Under the pieces are notes generated by a model that worked only from the letters and a program-made list of their open reading frames with translations, made no database searches and had not been told where the DNA came from. From Christensenella sp. UBA7102 (GTDB lineage: Bacteria > Bacillota > Clostridia > Christensenellales > UBA1750), in NCBI GenBank assembly GCA_002492415.1, contig DKYK01000038.1:38216-102215 (forward strand): 64,000 nt of DNA, read 5' to 3'. Positions 7,474 through 15,239 of the stretch are shown in pieces (within the stretch, counting starts at the first letter, position 1; each line of letters opens with the position of its first letter). The translations under genes and the position numbers were made by a program.

Positions 7474-9827
7474 GCGGAGACAAGCTGCTGGTCGGATTCT
7501 GTGCGGCATCCCTGTCCGCAGCGGCGCTCATCCTGGCGGCGCTGCCTCTCCGGGCGATGTTCCAGAGCCGGACGCCCCGTAAGGTGTTCTGCCTGCTGTG
7601 GGATGCAGCGCTGGCACGGCTGATGATTCCGACCGCGCTGCCCTCGCCGTTGAGTGTCTGGCGATGGCTTCCGGCGTTTTCTCCTGCCCGGACGACAGGG
7701 GCGGGCTATACAGCAGCGCCGGGGCTTGCCGCGCCCGTCACGGAAGCGGTGACGGAAAGCAGGGCCGTCACATCGGGTTCCGCGGTCTTTCCGCCCGGCT
7801 GGTTTTCGGACGGGAGCACAGTGCTGACGGCGATGTGGCTGGCAGCTGTGCTGGCGCTTGCGGTGTGGTTTCTCCGGGGCCACCTGCGTTTTCGTCGAAT
7901 CTGTTCCGATTCCCTGCCCTGCGAAGACGCCTTCGTCCGCGACTGGCTGGCGGCCCCCCGTCTGCGCCGCCGCATCCGGGTGCGGATCAGCGACCGCATC
8001 GCCGCGCCCCTGACCTACGGCGTGCTCCGGCCCGTCATTCTGCTGCCATCCGCGATGGATTGGCCGGACCGGGCTGCTCTCTGCTGCATCCTGGAACATG
8101 AAACTCATCACATCCGGCGCTTTGATGCGCTGCGAAAAGCGCTCCTGGCCGCGGCACTGTGCCTGCACTGGTTCAATCCCCTGGTCTGGGTTCTGTATGT
8201 ACTGAGCAATCGGGACATGGAGCTTGCCTGCGACGAAGCGGTGACCGCGCAGGGCGCGGACCGGGCGGGATATGCCCACACGCTGCTGAGCATGGAGGAA
8301 CAGCGCGGCAGATGGGACCTTTCCGGCAGCCATTTCAGTCAAAACGCACTGGAAGAAAGGATTCGATCCATTATGAAACACAAGAAAACTTCCATCGCCG
8401 CACTGATTGCGGTTCTGGTGGTCATGAGCATCGCGACCACCGTGTTCGCCTCCGCCGCGCCGGAGGGCAAATCGAAAACCGATTCTATCCATGATCACGC
8501 GCAGGCCGTGGAAAACGACGTGATGATTCTCTCCCAAGGCGGTGAGGACGGCGCAGATCTCTACTCGGTGGACGGCGGCAGGACCTGGATGAGTCCGGAG
8601 GACTACCGCGACCAGTATGGCGGCGCTAACTGGCAGGTGGAGTGGTGGACCGCCGAGGAGTATGCCCTTTGGCTGGAAGAAGAAAAGCAGGCTTTGCAAA
8701 GCATTATCGGCGAACGGGGCTACACCAGCGGCGAAGGCTGGTTCACCTGGGATCAGAAGCGGGTGGACGAAGCCATCGCCCTCTATGAAAGCATTCTGGA
8801 GGATATCCAAAACGGCGCTTTGTACTCCAAGTCCATCACGGACAAAAACGGAGACGTGGTAGAGGATGTCGCCCTGGGCAGCGGGACGCTGGCCGTGACG
8901 GACGTTTTTACCCTTGACGAACAAGACGTGACTGCGCCCCGTCCCGTAGACGAAGCTGCCCTGCTGGAAGAACTGAGGCCCTTCGGCATTGGCGGCGACG
9001 CAGACCAGATGACATACAAGGGTCAACCTGTCCGGTGCTTTGTGGATGGCGTTCCCGTGGGAGACAGTGGATATTCCATTCAATACGTCTACAGAAATCC
9101 GGACGGCGCAGTGGATGTCCACACCCTGCGCTCTGTCCTTCGCCATCCGGACGGCTTCTATGACCCCATGGGAGAATTGATCGGCGTGGCTGTGGAGGGA
9201 GATGAGAACTTTGACTGGGATCTGCTGGACAGCGTCCTGTCCTCCGGCGGCCTGACGCAGGCCGAGACGGAAATAACGGACGTCGAGGCGGGCGCGGGCG
9301 CACTGCTGGAACGATACGTGCCCTTTGGTCTGAATTATGAAATCATAACAAAACAAGGCGAGCCGCAGCTATGCATGCGCTGGAGGGAAAAACAGGTGCA
9401 TAGCCTGTACGATACCCAGACCGAAATGTGGTTCGCCAACAATTTGCACGGCACAGAGCTGGACAATGGCGCGGTGGATCTGGAGACAGTTTACCGCGGC
9501 GGACAGCTGTGCGGCTTGCAGGAGAGCCAGCCACCCCATGAAGTACTTCACGGAGTAGAAGCCGCCGCTGTGTCTGGCAGCGGTACGAAGGACGGGCAAA
9601 CCTTTGAGGAAATCTTCGCACAGTACCAGCCCTATGGCCTGGTCTACTCCCCCAGGGAGAGCGGCATGGGCAGTCTCACCTGGAACGGCCGGGCCGTGCG
9701 GTCCTTTGCGGATTTGAAGCCGGATGGCGGCGCGTTCAGCTATCAGGACCCTGTTGCACAGAGTGGACTGCGGGTATATACGCAGTACGACGCTGATGGC
9801 AATCTGACCGGCCTTCGCGCAGAGTAA
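7470..9827 (+). CDS. M56 family (BlaR1-like) sensor metallopeptidase with repeated ectodomain
   Basis: 785 residues. Three or four membrane helices flank a cytosolic gluzincin protease: HETHH at 210-214 with the downstream ligand Glu in NRDMELACDEAV. After a further helix (about 310-335) an extracellular part of about 450 residues has no penicillin-binding SxxK/SDN pattern. It carries at least three degenerate modules starting with a PFG/PYG box (LLEELRPFG near 497, LLERYVPFG near 612, FAQYQPYG near 713), each ending in a D-G-x-L-x-G type turn. BlaR1 homologues of Clostridia have similar modules. It is coupled to the BlaI gene; no beta-lactamase is nearby, so the sensed signal is unknown. Confidence 0.88.
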   Translation: MSGDKLLVGFCAASLSAAALILAALPLRAMFQSRTPRKVFCLLWDAALARLMIPTALPSPLSVWRWLPAFSPARTTGAGYTAAPGLAAPVTEAVTESRAVTSGSAVFPPGWFSDGSTVLTAMWLAAVLALAVWFLRGHLRFRRICSDSLPCEDAFVRDWLAAPRLRRRIRVRISDRIAAPLTYGVLRPVILLPSAMDWPDRAALCCILEHETHHIRRFDALRKALLAAALCLHWFNPLVWVLYVLSNRDMELACDEAVTAQGADRAGYAHTLLSMEEQRGRWDLSGSHFSQNALEERIRSIMKHKKTSIAALIAVLVVMSIATTVFASAAPEGKSKTDSIHDHAQAVENDVMILSQGGEDGADLYSVDGGRTWMSPEDYRDQYGGANWQVEWWTAEEYALWLEEEKQALQSIIGERGYTSGEGWFTWDQKRVDEAIALYESILEDIQNGALYSKSITDKNGDVVEDVALGSGTLAVTDVFTLDEQDVTAPRPVDEAALLEELRPFGIGGDADQMTYKGQPVRCFVDGVPVGDSGYSIQYVYRNPDGAVDVHTLRSVLRHPDGFYDPMGELIGVAVEGDENFDWDLLDSVLSSGGLTQAETEITDVEAGAGALLERYVPFGLNYEIITKQGEPQLCMRWREKQVHSLYDTQTEMWFANNLHGTELDNGAVDLETVYRGGQLCGLQESQPPHEVLHGVEAAAVSGSGTKDGQTFEEIFAQYQPYGLVYSPRESGMGSLTWNGRAVRSFADLKPDGGAFSYQDPVAQSGLRVYTQYDADGNLTGLRAE

Positions 9828-9851
9828 TGACGCGTTTTTTCACCCGCCTTA

Positions 9852-9899
9852 CAAAAGCGCGCTATCAGCGTGGTTGCTGATGGCGCGCTTTTGCTTGTT
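9852..9899 (+). terminator. Terminator after the blaI-like/M56 operon
   Basis: Long stem CAAAAGCGCGCTATCAGC (9852-9869) with GCTGATGGCGCGCTTTTG (9876-9893), short loop, tail TTTTGCTTG. Confidence 0.85.
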
Positions 9900-9937
9900 C
9901 GCAGCGCAGCCGCCTTTACTTAAAAATAAACTCGCGT

Positions 9938-9966
9938 TTGCACAGACCCCTTCTTCATGGTATACT
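9938..9966 (+). promoter_or_regulatory. Sigma-A promoter upstream of a 40-codon frame
   Basis: TTGCAC (9938-9943), 17 bases, TATACT (9961-9966). It drives the small frame at 10002 and perhaps the CD3324 and GNAT genes. Confidence 0.6.
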
Positions 9967-10001
9967 GGCGTTAATCATTGCTGTGAAAGGGAGGTTTTCG
10001 T

Positions 10002-10124
10002 ATGGCCATTGGCAAGTTTTTTGATAGAAATCACTTCAAATATCCTTCTGCGCTCCGGGCGATGCAGCACATTGAAGGCCGCAGGGACAATCACGCATCG
10101 GAGCCGCACTGCTTTCCGCAGTAG
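10002..10124 (+). CDS. Possible 40-residue small protein
   Basis: A short frame MAIGKFFDRNHFKYPSALRA... ending at TAG 10122-10124. It has AAAGGGAGG seven bases before the ATG and a good promoter 36 bases upstream, better signals than random frames get. The protein is basic with no recognised motif. It could be a leader peptide for the CD3324 gene, a toxin-like small protein, or the remnant of a longer gene. Uncertain. Confidence 0.35.
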   Translation: MAIGKFFDRNHFKYPSALRAMQHIEGRRDNHASEPHCFPQ

Positions 10125-10197
10125 AAATTGCCCCCGGCGCTTCCCGCATCGCCCCGCTCTTCATCCTCAAATCCATGAAGTGGGAGATGCAACGACC

Positions 10198-10458
10198 ATG
10201 TCATACCGAAACGCGAAGGATCTGCTTCCGCCCGAGCTGTACGCGCGCGTACATGCCATTGTGGGCGAGGGGCTGATCTATTTCCCTGCGCGCGGTCGCA
10301 AGCCCTGGGGCGAAAACACGGGCGCGCGCGCCGAACTACACGCGCGCAACGCCAACATACGGGCTGAGGCCGCGCAGGGCGCCAGTTTGGAGGCGCTTTC
10401 CCGCCGCTATCATCTGGCCCCGTCCACGCTGCGCCACATTCTGCGCAGAAAACGCTGA
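10198..10458 (+). CDS. CD3324 family protein (Mor-like helix-turn-helix)
   Basis: 86 residues: MSYRNAKDLLPPELYARVHA, then a G-E-G-L-I-Y-F-P segment and a C-terminal helix-turn-helix (GASLEALSRRYHLAPSTLRHILRRK). This matches the CD3324 family, small proteins related to the Mor transcription activator. Start at 10198 is preceded by GTGGGAG; upstream in-frame codons lack a site. GNAT follows after 38 bases. DNA binding is likely from the fold; target unknown. Confidence 0.8.
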   Translation: MSYRNAKDLLPPELYARVHAIVGEGLIYFPARGRKPWGENTGARAELHARNANIRAEAAQGASLEALSRRYHLAPSTLRHILRRKR

Positions 10459-10496
10459 AAAACGCGGCGATGCCGCATCCATCAGGAGGAATCATC

Positions 10497-10901
10497 ATGG
10501 ACATTCGCATCGCCGAGGTGAGCGACCTGCGGGCGCTGCTGGCGCACGACCGCCACATCTGCCGCGCGCAGCTGGAGCGCAAGATTGCGGACCAACAGGT
10601 GCTCGTGCTGCTGGACGGCGAGATCTTTGCCGGCTGGCTGCGTTGGGGGATGTTCTGGGACGAGCACCCGTTTATGAATCTGCTCTATCTGCTGGAACCC
10701 TGGCGGGGCCGGGGGTTTGGCCGCCTGCTGGTGACGGATTGGGAGCGCCGCATGAAGGCGGCGGGCCACGGCCTGGTGATGACCTCCACGCAGGCCAATG
10801 AGTGCGCGCAGTTTTTCTATCGTCGCCTGGGCTATGTGGACGCCGGTTCCTTCTCGCTGCCCGGCGATCCGCTCGAGCTTATTCTGTCCAAAGCGCTGTA
10901 A
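10497..10901 (+). CDS. GNAT family N-acetyltransferase
   Basis: 134 residues with the GNAT core: N-terminal strand MDIRIAEVSDLRALL, acetyl-CoA loop LLEPWRGRGFGRLLV (the R/Q-x-x-G-x-G/A motif A) and motif B SANECAQFFYRRLGY-like text (TQANECAQFFYRRLGYVDAG). CAGGAGGAATCATC precedes the ATG. Substrate cannot be read from sequence. A hairpin follows immediately. Confidence 0.88.
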   Translation: MDIRIAEVSDLRALLAHDRHICRAQLERKIADQQVLVLLDGEIFAGWLRWGMFWDEHPFMNLLYLLEPWRGRGFGRLLVTDWERRMKAAGHGLVMTSTQANECAQFFYRRLGYVDAGSFSLPGDPLELILSKAL

Positions 10902-10910
10902 ACGTCCAAA

Positions 10911-10957
10911 AACACAAGGGCCGTCTTCCTTGCTCAAGGGAAGGCGGCTTTGTGTTC
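10911..10957 (+). terminator. Hairpin after the GNAT gene
   Basis: AACACAAGGGCCGTCTTCC pairs with GGGAAGGCGGCTTTGTGTT around an 8-base loop. No clear U-tract follows, so it is a weak or factor-assisted terminator. Confidence 0.5.
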
Positions 10958-11222
10958 GAATATAAGGAAGCAGGCGAAAAGATTGGAATGGAGAGGAGGA
11001 GTCATTCGTAAATGAAATTACGCATGTGTTTTGTTTGGATGGATTGCCTGCCGGGGTTGTCTGTAGCGATCAGAGGGTTTTTCTTCTCCCCTGTCGATGG
11101 TATTATCATAGCACGGAATTATGTTCAAATCATGGCCCAAGAATAAACGTTTTATGAACAGCATTGCTTTTATCGGCGCATTTTGACGGCTTCCTTCAGC
11201 AGCAGCGGCATGCCGGAAAAAT
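10958..11222. other. Intergenic stretch without a convincing gene
   Basis: 265 bases between the GNAT hairpin and the next gene. A 44-codon frame (11012-11146, MKLRMCFVWM...) has AGGAGGAG about ten bases upstream, but its codon use is unlike neighbours and no family is recognisable. No tRNA or repeat is seen. Confidence 0.4.
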
Positions 11223-11414
11223 TCAGGGGTGCTGCTCCCGCATTCTTTTCTTTGCCTCTTCTATGGTTTCTCCATCCCGGGTCAGATAGCGATTCACAAA
11301 CGCGTTCTCTATTTTTGTGTACCTCTGCACAACTGTATTTTCGACTTTCTCATAGGTTTCAGCCACCTTTTCCGCAATTTTGTCGTTCGCCTTTGCGAAT
11401 TTGGATTTTGCCAT
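11223..11414 (-). CDS. Small charged helical protein
   Basis: 63 residues, MAKSKFAKANDKIAEKV... with internal similarity (EKVENTVVQRYTKIENAFVNRYL) and a conserved-looking end LTRDGETIEEAKKRM. Similar short proteins occur in many Clostridia, often with several copies of the K-I-E-x-x-V-V-x-x-Y unit. GAAAGGAGCGATACC precedes the ATG. It follows the 123-residue membrane protein gene by 31 bases and is probably co-transcribed and TetR-controlled. No known function. Confidence 0.75.
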   Translation of the reverse strand: MAKSKFAKANDKIAEKVAETYEKVENTVVQRYTKIENAFVNRYLTRDGETIEEAKKRMREQHP

Positions 11415-11445
11415 GGTATCGCTCCTTTCGTTTCCCGTCCGCCGC

Positions 11446-11817
11446 TCACTTCTTAATTCCCTTTATCAGGGGAACCAGACACAGCAGGATGACGATGCCC
11501 ACAAGGCCGACCACGATCCCTGCGGCCATCTTGCCCCAGACCATGCTCAGGCACATTCCAACGCCTAGCGCCAATGCGCCGACGATACCGACCACCACCG
11601 CAAGCATTGTTTTTGCGGAAAAGCGGATCGGCGCCTTGTGCTCCATTCTTCTCCACGCAACTAGCGTGATCAGCCCGAGGACCAGCCCGATGCAACCCAA
11701 AGCAATTCCCGGCCGGAATGCATCCCACTCGGGCAGCAGCGCCATGCACATGCCGAGCGCAAACAACACCCCGCTGACCGTCCCCAACACCAATGCTACC
11801 AAACTGCTCTTTTTCAT
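11446..11817 (-). CDS. Small four-helix membrane protein
   Basis: 123 residues beginning MKKSSLVALVLGTVSGVLFA with four hydrophobic helices and a polar cytosolic loop (WRRMEHKAPIRFSAKT). The middle and final helices are Gly-rich. GAGGAGGAAAATTCAA precedes the ATG at 11817; the frame is open further upstream but crosses the divergent promoter region. First gene of a two-gene unit divergent from a TetR regulator, so it is the likely regulated target. Family not recognised. Confidence 0.78.
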   Translation of the reverse strand: MKKSSLVALVLGTVSGVLFALGMCMALLPEWDAFRPGIALGCIGLVLGLITLVAWRRMEHKAPIRFSAKTMLAVVVGIVGALALGVGMCLSMVWGKMAAGIVVGLVGIVILLCLVPLIKGIKK

Positions 11818-11842
11818 TTGAATTTTCCTCCTCGCATAATTA

Positions 11843-11926
11843 AAACAACAGTTGTTGTTTCTGCGTAGTTTCCAGTATAATGAACGCGGGTTGGAAACAC
11901 AATCACCAATCTTTATACAACTGTTG
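11843..11926. promoter_or_regulatory. Divergent control region with two CAACAGTTG-type sites
   Basis: AAACAACA (11843-11850) and TGTTGTTT (11853-11860) form a dyad. A second site CAACTGTTG (11918-11926) is the exact reverse complement of CAACAGTTG at 11846-11854. A plus-strand TATAAT lies at 11876-11881. Probable operators of the adjacent TetR regulator. Confidence 0.55.
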
Positions 11927-11947
11927 GAATAATGAAAGGCGGCCTGC

Positions 11948-12472
11948 ATGAACACGAAGAACAACCGAAGGCGGCGGGAATCCGTCGAGCGGATAGAGAA
12001 AGTTTTTACTGAAATGCTCCAGACAAAAGAGCTGCGCGAAATCACGGTTTCGGACGTCTGCAAGCGGTGCGGGCTGAACCGCAGCACCTTTTACGCGAAT
12101 TTTGCCGATATTTACGAGCTGGCAGATGCGTTGCGGCGGCATCTGGAGGAGGAGGTGAGCCAGCTTTACGAAGCGGAGCGGACGCAGCAATTCAACAGCA
12201 ACGACTATCTGCGCCTGTTTCGCCACATGAAGGAAAACCAGGTGCTCTACCGCACCTATTTCAAGCTCGGGTATGACAATCAGTTCCAGGTCCAGAACTA
12301 CGATCTTCACCAGGCCAGACGGTACTTTTCCGGTCAGCACATCGAATACCACATAGAATTTTTCCGGAACGGCTTCAATGCCATTGTCAAAATGTGGCTG
12401 GCGGGAGGCTGCAGGGAAACGCCGGAAGAAATGGAGGAGATCATCCGGCGCGAGTATCAGGACCGCGACTGA
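11948..12472 (+). CDS. TetR/AcrR family transcriptional regulator
   Basis: 174 residues. The N-terminal helix-turn-helix reads ITVSDVCKRCGLNRSTFYANFADIYEL, the standard TetR pattern with the T-F-Y-x-x-F box. The C-terminal ligand/dimer half is helical and ends in EEMEEIIRREYQDRD; it resembles the C-terminal domain of small Firmicute TetR proteins. It is divergent from the 123-residue membrane protein and probably represses it and itself via the CAACAGTTG-type sites. Confidence 0.9.
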   Translation: MNTKNNRRRRESVERIEKVFTEMLQTKELREITVSDVCKRCGLNRSTFYANFADIYELADALRRHLEEEVSQLYEAERTQQFNSNDYLRLFRHMKENQVLYRTYFKLGYDNQFQVQNYDLHQARRYFSGQHIEYHIEFFRNGFNAIVKMWLAGGCRETPEEMEEIIRREYQDRD

Positions 12473-12537
12473 CGCGCAGCCAGGAGCGCCCGGGCGGCTT
12501 CATCCGTGCCGCTTCAACGGTTTGCGCCTTTTTTCAG

Positions 12538-12566
12538 TTGAAAACACGCACTCTGCATGCTATACT
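12538..12566 (+). promoter_or_regulatory. Sigma-A promoter for the MATE transporter
   Basis: TTGAAA (12538-12543), 17 bases, TATACT (12561-12566), 50 bases before the start codon. Confidence 0.75.
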
Positions 12567-12616
12567 GACAAAGCAACTCTTTTAGCCATTTCCGGTCCAT
12601 CGAGGAGGTCCCCGGC

Positions 12617-13981
12617 ATGTCCGATACCCGTTTTCTATCCAAAGCTTTTCTCAAGAGCGCGTTTGCCATTGCGGTCCCCATCTCGCTGCAGAACTTCATC
12701 ACCTCCGCCGTCAATATGATCGACGTGGTCATGCTGGGGCATTTGGGCGATGTGGACATTGCGGCGGTAGGCTGCGCCAATCAGGTCTATTTTCTGCTGA
12801 CCATTATACTCTTTGGCGTAAGTTCCGGCGCGGCGGTATTCATCGCGCAGTTCTGGGGCAAGCGCGACCTGCCCGGCGTGCACCGCACCATGGGCGTGAT
12901 GACGCTGCTGGCCCTGGGGGTGTCGCTGCTATTCACGGCGGGCGCACTCTTCTTCCCCGAGGCGCTGCTCTCCATTTATTCGCGCGATCCCGCAGTTGTT
13001 GCGGCGGGCGCGCCATACCTGCGCATCGTGGGCTCGAGCTACATCGTCACCGCGCTGTCGCTGGCAATGAGCTCTGCCTGCCGCTCCACGGGCGACGTGC
13101 GCCTGCCCATGATGACCAGCCTGCTCTCAGTGTTTGTCAACACCGCCCTCAACTTCGTGCTGATCTTCGGCCTGCTGGGCTTCCCGGCGATGGGCTTGAC
13201 GGGCGCCGCCGTCGCGACGGCCATCGCCCGCATCATCGAGTTTGTCGTGCTCTACCTTCTGGTCTACAGCAAAAAGCTGCCCGTCGCCGCGACGCCGCGT
13301 CAGCTCTTTTCCCGGCTGGACGGTGCGTTCCTGCGCACGTACTTCAAGACCACGCTGCCTGTTCTGCTCAACGAGACGCTCTGGTCGGTAGGCGTATCGC
13401 TGTACACGGTGGCCTATGGGCTGCTGGGCACCAACGCGCTGGCCTCTGTGCAGATCTGCTCCACGGTGTTCAACCTCTTTATGGTGCTGGTGCGCGGCGT
13501 ATCCAACGCCTGTGCCATCATGATTGGCCAGACCATCGGCTCGGGCGACGAAAAGGGCGCGCTGCGCGACGGCCTGCGCTTTCTCGTCCTTGTGCCCGCC
13601 ATCGGCGCGGCAATGTGCGCGCTGCTCATCGCCTGCCGGCCGGCAGTCCTCACCCTCTTTACTGTCACCCCCGAAACCCGTTCCCTCACTATGGAGCTGA
13701 TGCTGCTGCAGGCCTTTAATATCATCCCCAAGTCCTTCAGCATGGTCATTATCGTGGGCCTGTGCCGCAGCGGCGGCGACACGCTCTTTGCTTGCGTGCT
13801 GGATACCGCCACCGTCTGGCTCGTCGCCGTTCCCCTCGCCTTTCTCGGCGCGCATCTGGGCTTTCCCCTCTGGGCGGTCTACCTGTGCGTCTGCTCGGAG
13901 GACCTGGTCAAGGCCATCATCGGCATTCCCCGCATCTTCTCCAAAAAGTGGCTGCATAACCTCGTGCAGGACATCGGCTGA
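12617..13981 (+). CDS. MATE family multidrug/Na+ antiporter
   Basis: 454 residues with twelve hydrophobic helices in two MatE halves. Typical features are the N-terminal ALPISLQNFITSAVNMIDVVMLGHLG-like segment (here AVPISLQNF then MIDVVMLGHLGDVDIAAVG), the PYLRIVGSSYI box and the second-half repeat GRSGGDT-like LCRSGGDT. GAGGAGG precedes the ATG. It is a monocistronic unit with its own promoter and terminator. It exports cationic drugs or metabolites coupled to Na+ or H+; the substrate is not predictable. Confidence 0.93.
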   Translation: MSDTRFLSKAFLKSAFAIAVPISLQNFITSAVNMIDVVMLGHLGDVDIAAVGCANQVYFLLTIILFGVSSGAAVFIAQFWGKRDLPGVHRTMGVMTLLALGVSLLFTAGALFFPEALLSIYSRDPAVVAAGAPYLRIVGSSYIVTALSLAMSSACRSTGDVRLPMMTSLLSVFVNTALNFVLIFGLLGFPAMGLTGAAVATAIARIIEFVVLYLLVYSKKLPVAATPRQLFSRLDGAFLRTYFKTTLPVLLNETLWSVGVSLYTVAYGLLGTNALASVQICSTVFNLFMVLVRGVSNACAIMIGQTIGSGDEKGALRDGLRFLVLVPAIGAAMCALLIACRPAVLTLFTVTPETRSLTMELMLLQAFNIIPKSFSMVIIVGLCRSGGDTLFACVLDTATVWLVAVPLAFLGAHLGFPLWAVYLCVCSEDLVKAIIGIPRIFSKKWLHNLVQDIG

Positions 13982-14081
13982 CCTTTCCGAGCCCTCTTTC
14001 CGCAAACGGTTCTTGGAAGGGTTCAGATAGGCCAATCCGTTTCAGGGTATCGAGCCGACTCATTCATTGACCCGCTCACAG

Positions 14082-14111
14082 GCGGCAGGGATTTCTCCCT
14101 GCCGCTTTGAT
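14082..14111 (+). terminator. Terminator after the MATE gene
   Basis: GCGGCAGGGA (14082-14091), 4-base loop, TCCCTGCCGC (14096-14105), then TTTGATT. Confidence 0.8.
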
Positions 14112-14163
14112 TGTCTCCATTTGACCGTTTACCGCCAATCTTCTACCGCCCGTCGAAATTCCA

Positions 14164-14192
14164 TTGAATGCGCGAGCCAGTTTTCATATAAT
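14164..14192 (+). promoter_or_regulatory. Sigma-A promoter for LytTR-DUF3021
   Basis: TTGAAT (14164-14169), 17 bases, TATAAT (14187-14192), 25 bases before the start codon. Confidence 0.75.
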
Positions 14193-14216
14193 GGCTTTGT
14201 GGGAGGGGGAAGCAGT

Positions 14217-14657
14217 ATGCGCGTTGAGATCAGGATGGATCGTTCTTGCGTTGAGCCGAAAATCATCATATTGACTGCCGCAATAACCGAGGATGTCCAG
14301 CGGATAATAGAAAAACTATCCAAGGAGGTCCCGCAGGTTATTTCTGGCAGCAAAGATAGAAAAATTGAAGTGATCGAACCGGAAGATTTGGTTCGAGTTT
14401 ACGCGCATGCAGGAAAGGTGTATGCCGCCACGGACAAGGGCGAATACACTCTCCGTCTTAGGCTGTACGAAATGGAAGAGCGGTTAAACTCCAACCAATT
14501 CGTCCGCATATCCAACTCCGAGATCATCAACTTGAAAAAGGTCAGGAATTTCGATTTGAACTTTACCGGCACGATCTGCGTCGAGTTGGCCAACGGTACG
14601 ACAACTTACGTTTCCAGGCGGTACGTTTCAAAAATCAAAGCGATTTTGGGGATATGA
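14217..14657 (+). CDS. LytTR family DNA-binding regulator
   Basis: 146 residues without a receiver domain. The C-terminal 95 residues are a LytTR domain: IEVIEPEDLVRVYAHAGKVY, YTLRLRLYEMEERL, FVRISNSEIINLKKVRNFD and the final VSRRYVSKIKAILGI. Start at 14217 follows GGGAGGGGGAAGCAGT. It is paired 11 bases ahead of a DUF3021 membrane protein, a common two-gene module in Firmicutes in which the membrane protein modulates LytTR. Target genes are not evident here. Confidence 0.92.
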   Translation: MRVEIRMDRSCVEPKIIILTAAITEDVQRIIEKLSKEVPQVISGSKDRKIEVIEPEDLVRVYAHAGKVYAATDKGEYTLRLRLYEMEERLNSNQFVRISNSEIINLKKVRNFDLNFTGTICVELANGTTTYVSRRYVSKIKAILGI

Positions 14658-14668
14658 GAGGTGAGATT

Positions 14669-15139
14669 ATGAAAAAAAAGATCATTTTGCGCAGCCTTTT
14701 GGGGTTTCCGCTCGGCTTGGCGCTGGGATACGCGATTACGATTCTTCTTTCCCTCCTGCAGGCAAACGGAACCTACTTCCCGTGCGCGCCCGAGCTGACC
14801 CTCGCGTTGGGGAGCGAGATCAACGCCGTTTTGCTGCAGGCGCTTCTGTGCGGAATACTGGGCTCCGGCTTTGCCGCCGCATCCGTCATATGGGAAATGG
14901 AGGATTGGGGACTCGTCCGGCAGACTGGCGTCTATTTCCTGTTCATTTCCGTATTCATGATGCCGATCGCATACGTCGCGCACTGGATGGAGCACAGCGT
15001 AAAGGGTGTTCTGGTTTACTTTGGATTATTCTTTGTCATCTTTGTTGCAATATGGATCGTGCAGTACGGGATCGCTGTGCGCAACGTGAAAAAGCTAAAT
15101 GAGACTCTGCACCGGAAACAGCGCGATCCATGCAAGTAA
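14669..15139 (+). CDS. DUF3021 family membrane protein
   Basis: 156 residues with four helices: LRSLLGFPLGLALGYAITIL, a second around ALLCGILGSGFAAASVIWE, a third at GVYFLFISVFMMPIAYVAHW and a fourth at GLFFVIFVAIWIVQY. The C-terminus is basic. GAGGTGAGATT precedes the ATG. Order, topology and pairing with LytTR fit DUF3021, thought to act as a membrane-bound regulator of the LytTR partner. Confidence 0.9.
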   Translation: MKKKIILRSLLGFPLGLALGYAITILLSLLQANGTYFPCAPELTLALGSEINAVLLQALLCGILGSGFAAASVIWEMEDWGLVRQTGVYFLFISVFMMPIAYVAHWMEHSVKGVLVYFGLFFVIFVAIWIVQYGIAVRNVKKLNETLHRKQRDPCK

Positions 15140-15178
15140 AGCCAGACCACATCCGTTCCGCCCGCCCATAATGAACCA

Positions 15179-15214
15179 ACGCCCGCCGAATAGCAGCTGC
15201 TTTCCGGCGGGCGT
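15179..15214. terminator. Hairpin between convergent genes
   Basis: Perfect 10-base stem ACGCCCGCCG (15179-15188) with CGGCGGGCGT (15205-15214). No strong U-tract on either side. It may serve both the DUF3021 gene and the MFS gene. Confidence 0.5.
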
Positions 15215-15239
15215 CCGCTTTCCTGTGGAGAACTTTCCA

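Noticed and set aside
7338..9356. A 672-codon minus-strand frame opposite the M56 sensor gene
   Set aside because: Antisense shadow; the plus-strand protein has HETHH and membrane helices and is coupled to blaI-type repressor.
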